DNA of 33,367 nucleotides from DTU018 sp964618175 (lineage in GTDB: Bacteria > Bacillota > Syntrophomonadia > Syntrophomonadales > Syntrophomonadaceae), in the NCBI GenBank assembly GCA_964618175.1, contig CAZTZX010000016.1, forward strand, positions 1-33,367. Direction: 5' to 3'. The position numbers and the translations under genes were made by a program. Below, one piece after another: positions 15,032 through 22,388 of this stretch. The notes below the pieces were generated by a model that was not told the origin of the DNA, did not search any database, and saw only the letters and a list, made by a program, of their open reading frames with translations. The stretch's first letter is position 1, and the number at the start of each line of letters is the position of its first letter.

Positions 15032-17275
15032 ATGAAGCCTATACGTCGTGAAATGCCAATACCTGGTTGCTCACAGTGGTTTAACTATTTGTTGATAGTA
15101 GTAGTCGGACTGGCGGTCATGATGCTCAATCCTCAGCCTGCCTGCGCTACAGAAGATACGGGTAAAGCTTACCTGCTGGTCGTTGACAAGCTGACCATTT
15201 ATGATATTGACTCCAGCATTACCCCACAGTTGCATAAATTAATAAATGAAGGTGGAGTCGGCTTAGCCAGCAGCAGAACTCTAAGAGGCAAAAATGTCCT
15301 TGATACCAGCCTTACTATAGGTGCTGGCAATATTGGCCGCGTTTATGGCAATGGAATTTTAGCGTTCAACCAAAATGAATACCTGGAGGATCGTGGCAAG
15401 ACGGCGGGGCACCTTTACCAAAATCTGACCGGTATTAATCCAGGCCAAACTTCCTGCTTACTGGTGAACCTACCTGAAATCAGCACCTCTATGGCTCAAG
15501 AAAAGGTTACCACTCTACCTGGGGCTTTGGGCGAGGTATTAAAAAGCAACGGGTACACTGTTTGTCTGCTGGGCAATGGTGATACTGGCACCAGCCCACT
15601 CCGTTCGGCTGCGGTTATTGCCATGGATGCCCAAGGGCAGATCCCCTACGGGGACATAGGGCCCAATACGGTGCTCAATCCTGCCGATAGTTTTTTAAGC
15701 TGTGAGACTAATTACCAGTACCTTTTGGACCAGGTCAAACACTATGAGCCTACCACCGATTTGTTGGTGGTTGATTTGGCTGATCTGAGTCGCTTGGAAA
15801 CAGCCGATATAGCTTTTGAGGAAATAGCGCTGCGAGAAAAAGAGAGGCGCTTAAAAAATATCGATGTCTTTGCCAGCCAAATTGCCGAGCGCATGGATCC
15901 CGCGAGCGACCTTTTGATGGTGGTTAGTCCTTCTCCCAACCGAGAACAAATCCAAAATAAGAATTATTTCACTCCGATTATTGCCTGGGGGAAAGGCTTT
16001 ACGACCGGGGGAATGACATCAGCTGCCACGCAGCGTGATTTAGTGGTGGCTAATACCGATATTGCACCAACCATACTGGAATTTTTCGGCTTAACTGATG
16101 ATACCAAGACTATGATCGGACGGCCCATCCAGGTCGATCCTAGTTTACCGGGAGCATTAATTGAAGCTCAACAGTTGACTACCCAGGCCAGTACGGTAAA
16201 CCGCCTGCGGGTACCGCTTATAAAAGGCTATGTTGTCTTTCATATAATAATAATACTTCTGGCAGTGGTGACCTTGTTCTGGATGGCTAAAATGGCTTCC
16301 CTGATCAAACCGGCCATAGTAGCACTGGCCATAGTGCCCCTGGTATATTTATTTTCAAATATGCTGCCTTTATCGGCAGATTGGATGTATATCTTGTTGG
16401 CCATTATGCTCACGCTGCTGGTGACTTTGGTACTGATGAAACTTACTCATAACAATGCCTACCAGGCATTTGTCATTATCTTAGTGCTGACAGTTATAGC
16501 ATTAAATGTGGATCTGATGACTGGATCGCATCTGATTCAAAATTCGGTTCTGGGATATGATCCGATGGCAGGGGCCCGTTATTATGGCATTGGCAATGAG
16601 TATCTGGGGATACTTCTGGGCAGTTCTATTGCTCTGGCAGGATCATTTTATCAAACGTATCCTAAGCGTGGGTGGTTGCTGGTGATAGCATTGTTCTTTA
16701 TTTTTCAGTCTATTATCATGGCTTCACCGCAGTTGGGAGCTCAATCCGATGGCATGATCACCGCCCCGGCGGCTTTTCTCATAACTTTACTTATGTTGGG
16801 GGAAATACGTATCCGCCCCCAGACTATCTTGTGGATTTTGGTTGGAGTGATCGTGGTTGCTGGCGGGTTTACGCTCTATGATATGACCAGACCGCTAGAA
16901 CTTCAGTCTCATATTGGCAGGGCTGCCAATCAAATCTTGCTGGGAGGCTGGAGTGAAGCCGGGACTATAATAACCAGAAAGGCGGCTATGAATATTAAAT
17001 TGATCGGTTCCACGATCTGGAGCTGGGTCTTTATGGTTACCTTGCTGGTTTTGGCTTTGCTGGTGTTTAGACCGGTAGGAGCTTTGCAGCAGCTGGGCCA
17101 GGACAAACCTTATATGGTTAAGGCCTGCGGTGGGATTATTACCGGGGCTCTGGTTGCCCTGGTGATAAATGATTCCGGCATAGTAGCCGCCTCTACCACC
17201 AGCATCTATCTGGTGGTGCCTTTGCTGATCTTAATGTTGCATCATGAAACTCAACGTTCCGGTACTGATCTATGA
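15032..17275 (+). CDS. Large membrane protein with extracytoplasmic alkaline-phosphatase-fold-like domain
   Basis: 747 aa, ATG with AAGGAG 8 nt upstream. Residues 18-39 form a signal peptide or first membrane helix with a possible signal peptidase site after ACA. The extracytoplasmic part (about 40-395) resembles the alkaline phosphatase/sulfatase superfamily in outline: a start strand YLLVVDKLT, a LVVDLADLS strand and a late NTDIAPTILEFFGL motif, the last typical of that fold. The expected Thr/Ser nucleophile and Asp-His metal pairs are not clearly present, so activity is doubtful. About ten membrane helices follow (from 400), with a conserved-looking loop GARYYGIGNEYLGILLGSS. It could act on envelope polymers. 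It is a monocistronic unit between its own promoter and terminator. Confidence 0.7.
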   Translation: MKPIRREMPIPGCSQWFNYLLIVVVGLAVMMLNPQPACATEDTGKAYLLVVDKLTIYDIDSSITPQLHKLINEGGVGLASSRTLRGKNVLDTSLTIGAGNIGRVYGNGILAFNQNEYLEDRGKTAGHLYQNLTGINPGQTSCLLVNLPEISTSMAQEKVTTLPGALGEVLKSNGYTVCLLGNGDTGTSPLRSAAVIAMDAQGQIPYGDIGPNTVLNPADSFLSCETNYQYLLDQVKHYEPTTDLLVVDLADLSRLETADIAFEEIALREKERRLKNIDVFASQIAERMDPASDLLMVVSPSPNREQIQNKNYFTPIIAWGKGFTTGGMTSAATQRDLVVANTDIAPTILEFFGLTDDTKTMIGRPIQVDPSLPGALIEAQQLTTQASTVNRLRVPLIKGYVVFHIIIILLAVVTLFWMAKMASLIKPAIVALAIVPLVYLFSNMLPLSADWMYILLAIMLTLLVTLVLMKLTHNNAYQAFVIILVLTVIALNVDLMTGSHLIQNSVLGYDPMAGARYYGIGNEYLGILLGSSIALAGSFYQTYPKRGWLLVIALFFIFQSIIMASPQLGAQSDGMITAPAAFLITLLMLGEIRIRPQTILWILVGVIVVAGGFTLYDMTRPLELQSHIGRAANQILLGGWSEAGTIITRKAAMNIKLIGSTIWSWVFMVTLLVLALLVFRPVGALQQLGQDKPYMVKACGGIITGALVALVINDSGIVAASTTSIYLVVPLLILMLHHETQRSGTDL

Positions 17276-17294
17276 TATTAATATAATTATCGGC

Positions 17295-17339
17295 ACAAAA
17301 ATAAGCTCATCTGAGCTGTCCAGATGAGCTTATTAGATT
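17295..17339. terminator. Bidirectional intrinsic terminator
   Basis: Perfect 14-bp stem: AATAAGCTCATCTG (17300-17313) and CAGATGAGCTTATT (17321-17334), 7-nt loop, A-rich left flank and T-rich right flank. It serves the membrane protein gene (+) and trpS (-). Confidence 0.9.
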
Positions 17340-18332
17340 TTACTTGAAGTATTGAATTTTCATAGCTTCGCGAACTTCCTCCATAGTTGAACGAGCCACT
17401 TCTTGAGCACGCCTAGTACCCTCCCTAAGTATGTCAATCAAGACGTCCCGAGATTGATATTGCTGACGACGCTCGTGCATAGGCTCTAATAATAGATTAA
17501 GCACCTGAGCCTGCCTCTTCTTACAGGCCACACAGCCGATTTTTCCTTGGCGGCACTCTTGTTCTATGGATTCTAGTTCAGTGTTGTTAAAGACTTTATG
17601 ATACTCAAATATGGTACACACTTCGGGATGTCCCGGGTCAGTCTTGTGAATTCTAGCCGGGTCAGTAACGGCATTGCGAACTTTCTGCCACACATCTTCG
17701 GGTGTGTCGGAAAGAAATATGGCGTTGTTAAGGCTCTTACTCATTTTAGCCTTGCCATCCAGACCGACTAAGCGCGAGACTTGTCCCACCAGTGCTTCCG
17801 GCTCAACCAAAACAGGTTCATAGAGATCGTTAAAACGGCGCACGATCCTGCGAGCTAGTTCCAAATGAGGGATCTGATCTTCCCCGACGGGAACAACATG
17901 GGCCTTAAAAATGGCAATATCCGCAGCTTGGCTTACCGGATAACCCAGGAAACCATACATCATGTCCTTGAAACCGTGTTGCTGGGCTTCCGACTTGATG
18001 GTCGGGTTGTGGCGCAGAACATTGACCGGAGTATACATGGAAAAGTAGGCAGCCAACTCATGAATTTCAGTAATTTTACTCTGAATGCATATGGTAGCTT
18101 GGTTCGGATCCAATCCAGCCGCCAGATAATCACTGGCAATCTGATACACACTATTTTCCAGATCCTCACCCTGCTCCCAGTGAGTGGTCAGTGCTTGGAC
18201 ATCAGCGATAAGAATATAGGAGTCATACTCTTCCTGAAGATTTACACGATTGACCAGGCTACCGACATAATGGCCAAGATGAAGGGCACCAGTGGGTCGA
18301 TCTCCCGTCAAAACTCTTTTTTTACCCGTCAT
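17340..18332 (-). CDS. trpS: Tryptophanyl-tRNA synthetase with probable 4Fe-4S motif
   Basis: 330 aa from the ATG at 18332 with AAGGAG 10-11 nt upstream; a farther ATG at 18368 lacks a ribosome site. It is a class I synthetase that charges tRNA-Trp: HIGH-type signature HLGH (18-21) inside TGALHLGHYVG and KMSKS at 196-200. Cys239, Cys260, Cys267 and Cys270 form C-x20-C-x6-C-x2-C, closely matching the C-x22-C-x6-C-x2-C cluster motif of Thermotoga maritima TrpRS, which binds a [4Fe-4S] cluster near the anticodon site. No T-box leader is recognisable in the 179-nt upstream spacer. It is divergent from marR. Confidence 0.95.
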   Translation of the reverse strand: MTGKKRVLTGDRPTGALHLGHYVGSLVNRVNLQEEYDSYILIADVQALTTHWEQGEDLENSVYQIASDYLAAGLDPNQATICIQSKITEIHELAAYFSMYTPVNVLRHNPTIKSEAQQHGFKDMMYGFLGYPVSQAADIAIFKAHVVPVGEDQIPHLELARRIVRRFNDLYEPVLVEPEALVGQVSRLVGLDGKAKMSKSLNNAIFLSDTPEDVWQKVRNAVTDPARIHKTDPGHPEVCTIFEYHKVFNNTELESIEQECRQGKIGCVACKKRQAQVLNLLLEPMHERRQQYQSRDVLIDILREGTRRAQEVARSTMEEVREAMKIQYFK

Positions 18333-18427
18333 AATTTCACACTCCTTAGTCAACAAATACTTTATCACGGTTAAAGCTACAGCGCAATCGTCGGGCCAAG
18401 AAGGGTGTAATGCAAGTAGTCGGAATA

Positions 18428-18455
18428 TTGTTTACGAATTATACTATGCTATAAT
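18428..18455 (+). promoter_or_regulatory. Promoter with inverted repeat upstream of marR
   Basis: -35 TTGTTT (18428-18433), 16-nt spacer, -10 TATAAT (18450-18455) with an extended TG. ATTATA-CTATGC-TATAAT (18438-18455) is a perfect inverted repeat over the -10, a likely autoregulatory site. Confidence 0.6.
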
Positions 18456-18511
18456 AATGTATACCGTAGGAAAATCTACAATCGAGTTATAAAGAGAGGG
18501 AGTTATTTAAC

Positions 18512-18934
18512 ATGAGTGAGCTGAATGGTTTTATATGTTTTAGTATGCGCGCTGCCATGAAAAAGATTGATCGTAACCTCAGCAGTCGCTTGGAAGGCCA
18601 TGGTGTAAGCATACCTCAATCTTTTATTTTATTAGTTTTGCATGAGGAAAATGGTATGACCTTAAAAGAAATAGGTAATCGTACCTTTATTGATAGTTCT
18701 TCTATGACGGTACTGGTGGATAAATTGGAAAAAGATGGTCTGGTGGGGCGGCAATTGGATTCTCAGGACAGAAGAGCTATCCGAGTTTTTATTACTCCAG
18801 CCGGTGGGCAGGTGGCAGATCAGCTCAAACAAGTAGCCTATCAATTTAATTCGGAGCTATATGATCTTTTGGGAGAAGGTAATCAAAAGGAATATATGCA
18901 TGGAGTTAAAAATATCATCAATGGTTTGGAATGA
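18512..18934 (+). CDS. MarR family transcriptional regulator
   Basis: 140 aa, ATG with GAGAGGGAG upstream. The winged helix region (about 35-95) has MTLKEIGNRTFIDSSSMTVLVDKLEKDGLVGR and the wing DRRAIRVFITPAGG, the diagnostic MarR recognition-helix-plus-wing pattern; flanking helices (5-30 and 105-140) would form the dimer interface. MarR proteins usually repress their own promoter and an adjacent gene in response to small phenolic or oxidising compounds. The neighbour trpS is divergent, and the gene is followed by a hairpin, so its target is unclear beyond itself. Confidence 0.9.
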   Translation: MSELNGFICFSMRAAMKKIDRNLSSRLEGHGVSIPQSFILLVLHEENGMTLKEIGNRTFIDSSSMTVLVDKLEKDGLVGRQLDSQDRRAIRVFITPAGGQVADQLKQVAYQFNSELYDLLGEGNQKEYMHGVKNIINGLE

Positions 18935-19002
18935 TTTTTAAACCTTTATTCTTTAGTTGTTGTCACGGAATATTGAGCATATGCTAGAATAGAAAAGATA
19001 AT

Positions 19003-19038
19003 TTGAGCTGAGCTGCGGCTATTGCGCTCAGCTTCAAT
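19003..19038 (+). terminator. Hairpin after marR, possible terminator
   Basis: AGCTGAGC (19006-19013) pairs with GCTCAGCT (19026-19033), extended by TTGA/TCAA across a one-base bulge. There is no strong U-tract, so termination is uncertain. Confidence 0.45.
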
Positions 19039-19064
19039 TATTAACGAATGTGGCGTAAATTTTA

Positions 19065-19092
19065 TTGACATGCGCTACCAATATGCTAAAAT
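19065..19092 (+). promoter_or_regulatory. Promoter of speD
   Basis: Perfect -35 TTGACA (19065-19070), 16-nt spacer, -10 TAAAAT (19087-19092) preceded by TGC (extended -10). The leader of about 70 nt contains a second Shine-Dalgarno-like AAAGGAGG and a small GGTTT/AAACC hairpin. Confidence 0.75.
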
Positions 19093-19166
19093 TCTACATG
19101 TGCATTTAATCGGGTATTAAAGGAGGTTTGGGAAACCAAACAAACAACTGAAGGGAGGCGACATGA

Positions 19167-19547
19167 TTGCAGTCTTTGGGGCGACATGTGTTGGCCGAGA
19201 TTTACGGCTGTCGTTTTGAGGTGTTGAATGATATCAAGATAGTACAGGATATCATGATCAATGCCGCTTTAGAGGCTGGAGCAGAGGTTCGCGAGTTTGT
19301 CTTTCACAAGTTTAGCCCACAGGGAATCAGTGGTGTTGTTGTAATTTCCGAGTCCCACCTGGCGATTCATACCTGGCCTGAACTGGGTTATGCGGCAGTA
19401 GATGTTTTCACTTGTGGAGAAAAGGTTAACCCCTGGGATGCCTGTAATTACGTGGCAGAGAAATTTGGTTCCAATTATGTTAATGCTAACGAGGTTCAGC
19501 GGGGATTAATCCACGAACAGGAAGAACGCTTGGTGGCCAATATTTAG
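19167..19547 (+). CDS. speD: S-adenosylmethionine decarboxylase proenzyme, prokaryotic class
   Basis: 126 aa from a TTG at 19167, 8 nt after AAGGGAGG (19151-19158). The TTG is chosen because the product MQSLGRHVLAEIYGC matches the family's N-terminus; the ATG at 19163 is in another frame and stops after 18 codons. The self-cleavage site is intact: Glu62-Ser63 in VVISESHLAIHTWPE, where Ser63 becomes the pyruvoyl group, with His68 and Cys83 (VFTCGE) as processing and catalytic residues. It makes decarboxylated AdoMet for spermidine synthesis. No speE follows, although a Shine-Dalgarno-like GGAGGG lies just after the stop. Confidence 0.93.
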   Translation: MQSLGRHVLAEIYGCRFEVLNDIKIVQDIMINAALEAGAEVREFVFHKFSPQGISGVVVISESHLAIHTWPELGYAAVDVFTCGEKVNPWDACNYVAEKFGSNYVNANEVQRGLIHEQEERLVANI

Positions 19548-19593
19548 GAGGGATACTATTTTAGTAGACCGAAGAAGCTCTCTTATGGATAGT

Positions 19594-19641
19594 AATTAAA
19601 CGCCTGGCATGCTACTGGCACGTAAGGCGTTTAATTATTTT
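19594..19641. terminator. Bidirectional intrinsic terminator
   Basis: AATTAAACGCC (19594-19604) pairs with GGCGTTTAATT (19626-19636), T-rich on the right. The right arm contains the stop codon of the minus-strand 90-aa gene. Confidence 0.8.
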
Positions 19642-19903
19642 CTGATATTATCTCAAAGTGATCTAGTCCATGCAGTTCTCCTAAATGTTCCTTTATATGA
19701 CCTGCTTCGTCAGATGCGCAGCGTAAAGTAACCACGTAGTGATCATGTTTAAAAGAGCTACTCACGTGATTGGCGAGATTCTCTTCGTAGGCTTGATCAG
19801 AGGTAACAAGTGTGGCCTCAACTTCATAACCGCGATTGCGCAGATCAGTTAAGGCCGAGGCGGCTTGAGTTTGACTGGTTGAAAATGCCATTAAAGTAAT
19901 CAT
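19631..19903 (-). CDS. Hypothetical protein, 90 aa
   Basis: 90 aa, ATG at 19903 with AAAGGAAA 4-6 nt upstream. It is predicted soluble: a first strand ITLMAFST, a helix with TQAASALTDLRNRGYEVEA, a charged middle with KHDHYVV and a final helix/strand pair GHIKEHLGELHGLDHFEIIS. The N-terminal half vaguely recalls the short domain of general stress proteins that pairs a strand with an ALTDLRNRGY-type helix, but the match is too weak to name. It is transcribed alone, divergent from the HepS-like gene, and ends at the shared terminator. Confidence 0.6.
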   Translation of the reverse strand: MITLMAFSTSQTQAASALTDLRNRGYEVEATLVTSDQAYEENLANHVSSSFKHDHYVVTLRCASDEAGHIKEHLGELHGLDHFEIISENN

Positions 19904-19963
19904 GATTTTCCTTTCTTTCAGGTTTTCTTGGCGATAATTTTTTATATAATAAGACTAGGCTTG

Positions 19964-20075
19964 TCAGGTGCCGGCCTGATAATAGTATAATTAGCTTGAG
20001 TCAATGAAGCCGAATTTAGAATAGGTAACTATTACCTAGGCAGGATAAGTTTTGGTTTTGCCGAATAATTATTCG
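19964..20075. promoter_or_regulatory. Cluster of three inverted repeats upstream of the HepS-like gene
   Basis: TCAGG/CCTGA arms (19964-19979), TAGGTAA-CTA-TTACCTA (20022-20038, perfect 7-3-7) and the 14-bp palindrome CGAATAATTATTCG (20062-20075) fall in the 207-nt divergent spacer. They look like operators; no regulator is assigned and no clear promoter is seen. Confidence 0.4.
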
Positions 20076-20110
20076 AAGGGACGTAATTTGTCGAGGGGGA
20101 TATTGGAGCG

Positions 20111-20851
20111 ATGGAGTATCTATTTGCCTGTGATTATCGCCACCAGCTCAATGAGGTGGAGCGATATTTTAAGGCAGGGATGGTTAAACCCTGGCCTGAA
20201 ATAAACACACATATTGATCGTTTGGAAGGCGATACCACCTGGGATAATCTTAGTCTAATGACCTTGGTTATTTGTGATCATTTGAGTCTTGACCATCGCT
20301 TATCTACGGTTATGGCATATGTTTTTAAGAATCTGTATTTATCCCAATCTATTCACTGCGGAGTCAAAGATGATGCGGAAGGGCAGGAGTATAATCAAGA
20401 TTTGCAGTTTGCAATTCTGATCGGTGATTATTCTTTTGGCTATATAATGCAATTACTGCTAGAAAATCAGGCTGAGCAGGTTTTGGGATCCTTGGCCGCT
20501 ATGATCTGTACTATAAGTGAAGGTCTGGTACGTAAACACCAACAAGCTTGGAATCCTATCCGGGAGGTCGAGGAGATAAAAGCACCTCTATATGCAACCG
20601 CCTTTCAAACGGCTGCTCAACTGGCTGGATGTGGACAGGAAACTGCCTACCATCGTTTGGGGCATGATATAGGCATGGCAGTTGAACTTTTACATTTAGG
20701 TATAAACAAGCAAGTCGATAAGTATGTTCACAGCAGTTTCGAGATACTATCCGGCCTGAAACAGGGCAATGCCTATTATGGTGTTTTGATGAAAGCTATT
20801 AACGAATTACATGATCTGGCCTGTAGCCAAGATCAAGCAGCTGTAATATAG
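20111..20851 (+). CDS. HepS-like component 1 of a polyprenyl diphosphate synthase (tentative)
   Basis: 246 aa, ATG with GAGGGGGA at 20093-20100. It is an all-helical soluble protein. The segment LQFAILIGDYSFGYIMQLLLEN (positions 98-119) resembles the GDY-F motif region of isoprenyl synthases and of Bacillus HepS, while both Asp-rich substrate motifs are absent, as in the HepS family (about 250 aa). HepS is the non-catalytic partner of HepT in heptaprenyl diphosphate synthase. A hepT-like gene lies 3 kb downstream in the same direction with quinone genes between, echoing the Bacillus hepS-menG-hepT order. The identification is inference from one motif, length and context. Confidence 0.6.
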   Translation: MEYLFACDYRHQLNEVERYFKAGMVKPWPEINTHIDRLEGDTTWDNLSLMTLVICDHLSLDHRLSTVMAYVFKNLYLSQSIHCGVKDDAEGQEYNQDLQFAILIGDYSFGYIMQLLLENQAEQVLGSLAAMICTISEGLVRKHQQAWNPIREVEEIKAPLYATAFQTAAQLAGCGQETAYHRLGHDIGMAVELLHLGINKQVDKYVHSSFEILSGLKQGNAYYGVLMKAINELHDLACSQDQAAVI

Positions 20852-20864
20852 AACGGGCTTACAC

Positions 20865-20916
20865 AAAAGCTTATTTGGCCGTGCTCGGTTTGGGCTTCAG
20901 GCCAGTAAGCTTTTTT
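20865..20916 (+). terminator. Intrinsic terminator between the HepS-like gene and the ubiD-like gene
   Basis: AAAAGCTTA/TAAGCTTTT outer stem plus TGGCC/GGCCA inner stem (20865-20880 with 20900-20914), followed by TTTTTT. It implies partial separation of the two genes despite their short spacing. Confidence 0.75.
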
Positions 20917-20939
20917 ATCTGATGAGGAGGACTATAAAA

Positions 20940-22388
20940 ATGGCCTTTAAAGACCTGCATGCGTTTATCGCCCTTTTGGAAAGGGAAGGCGAGCTGGTAC
21001 GAATTAAAACTGAGGTTGACGCTGAATTAGAGATAACAGAGATAGCTGATCGGGTGAGCAAGTTATACGGATCGGCTCTATTATTTGAAAACGTACGCGG
21101 TTCAAGCTTACCCGTCTTGATCAATGCCTTTGGCACTAAAAAAAGAATGGCCATGAGCCTGGGTGTCAATGAGGTGGATAAGGTCACTCAAGACATCGTA
21201 GGATTCATGGAAATAGCTGATCAGGTGCCTCAGACCCTGCTGGATAAAGTGAAGCTGTTGCCCAAGATAGCTGAGGTGGCCGCTTTTATTCCCCGCACGG
21301 TACGCCAGGGTTCTTGTCAGGAACTGATTGAAAAGGATCCTTCCCTGGATGAACTACCTATACTCAAATGCTGGCCTGAGGATGCCGGCCGTTTTATTAC
21401 TTTGCCGCAGGTATATACTCGTGATCCGGCCACCGGTAAACGCAATGTTGGTATGTATCGTATGCAGGTTTACGATGGGAAAACTACCGGTATGCACTGG
21501 CATACCCATCACGATGGTGCTGAGATTTACCGTGCTAACTCTCAACTGGGCAAGCCGACTGAAGTGGCAGTAGCCCTGGGGGGAGATCCGGCCATTACCT
21601 ATGCTGCGACTGCTCCTTTGCCTAAAGGCATTGATGAATTGCTTTTTGCCGGTTTCTTACGCAAAAAACCGGTTGAATTGGTAAAGTGCAAAACCATTGA
21701 TCTGGAAGTACCGGCAGATGCCGACATTATTTTAGAAGGCTATGTTGATCCCGAGGAGCGCCGCTTAGAAGGTCCTTTTGGAGATCATACTGGGTATTAC
21801 TCTTTGGCGGGCGAGTATCCGGTTTTTCATTTGACTGCTATAACACGCAAAAAGAATGCTATTTATCCCACTACCATTGTGGGTCGTCCTCCGCAGGAGG
21901 ATTGCTATATGGCATGGGCTACCGAGCGAATCTTCCTGCCCTTATTGAAATTCCAACTGCCAGAATTGGTCGATATGCACCTGCCCATGGAAGGAGTATT
22001 TCATAACTGTGTGCTGGTAAGCATTCGTAAGTCGTATCCCGGTCATGCTCAGAAAATTATGAGTTCACTCTGGGGAACGGGACAGATGATGTTTGCCAAG
22101 TTTATCGTGGTAGTGGATGAAGATGTTGATGTACAGAATGTCTCGGAAGTTTTATGGAAAGTCTTTAACAATGTAGACCCGCGCCGAGATACCATGATTG
22201 TTGATGGGCCGTTGGATGTTTTGGATCATTCGGCTCCTCGGGCCTTAGTGGGCTCGAAAATGGGTTTTGACGCCACCCGCAAATGGGTCAGTGAAGGGCA
22301 CCCCCGGGAGTGGCCTAAGGACATAAAAATGTCCGCTGATATAGTGGAATTGGTGAATCGGAAGTGGAGTGAATACGGTATTGAGTAA
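20940..22388 (+). CDS. UbiD-family decarboxylase, probably menaquinone MqnL-type
   Basis: 482 aa from the ATG at 20940 with GAGGAGGA 9 nt upstream. UbiD hallmarks: RMQVYDGKTTGMHWHTHHDGAEIYR (about 173-197), which holds prenylated-FMN and metal contacts, and EGPFGDHTGYYSL near 280 containing the catalytic acid cluster. UbiD enzymes decarboxylate aromatic or unsaturated acids using prenyl-FMN made by UbiX. UbiX- and UbiA-like genes follow immediately, and the trio corresponds to the late futalosine steps (decarboxylation and prenylation of 1,4-dihydroxy-6-naphthoate). The role as MqnL is inference from that grouping; an aromatic catabolic decarboxylase is less likely. Confidence 0.88.
   Translation: MAFKDLHAFIALLEREGELVRIKTEVDAELEITEIADRVSKLYGSALLFENVRGSSLPVLINAFGTKKRMAMSLGVNEVDKVTQDIVGFMEIADQVPQTLLDKVKLLPKIAEVAAFIPRTVRQGSCQELIEKDPSLDELPILKCWPEDAGRFITLPQVYTRDPATGKRNVGMYRMQVYDGKTTGMHWHTHHDGAEIYRANSQLGKPTEVAVALGGDPAITYAATAPLPKGIDELLFAGFLRKKPVELVKCKTIDLEVPADADIILEGYVDPEERRLEGPFGDHTGYYSLAGEYPVFHLTAITRKKNAIYPTTIVGRPPQEDCYMAWATERIFLPLLKFQLPELVDMHLPMEGVFHNCVLVSIRKSYPGHAQKIMSSLWGTGQMMFAKFIVVVDEDVDVQNVSEVLWKVFNNVDPRRDTMIVDGPLDVLDHSAPRALVGSKMGFDATRKWVSEGHPREWPKDIKMSADIVELVNRKWSEYGIE

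Noticed and set aside
17865..18374. 169-codon open frame opposite trpS
   Set aside because: Antisense to a certain synthetase gene; composition is that of a shadow frame and it has no ribosome binding site.
18333..18511. T-box or tryptophan leader upstream of trpS
   Set aside because: I could not find a T-box consensus, specifier loop or terminator/antiterminator pair in the spacer.
19163..19219. 18-codon ATG frame overlapping speD as a real gene
   Set aside because: Shine-Dalgarno spacing of 4 nt is short and the peptide has no features; treated as a possible decoy start.
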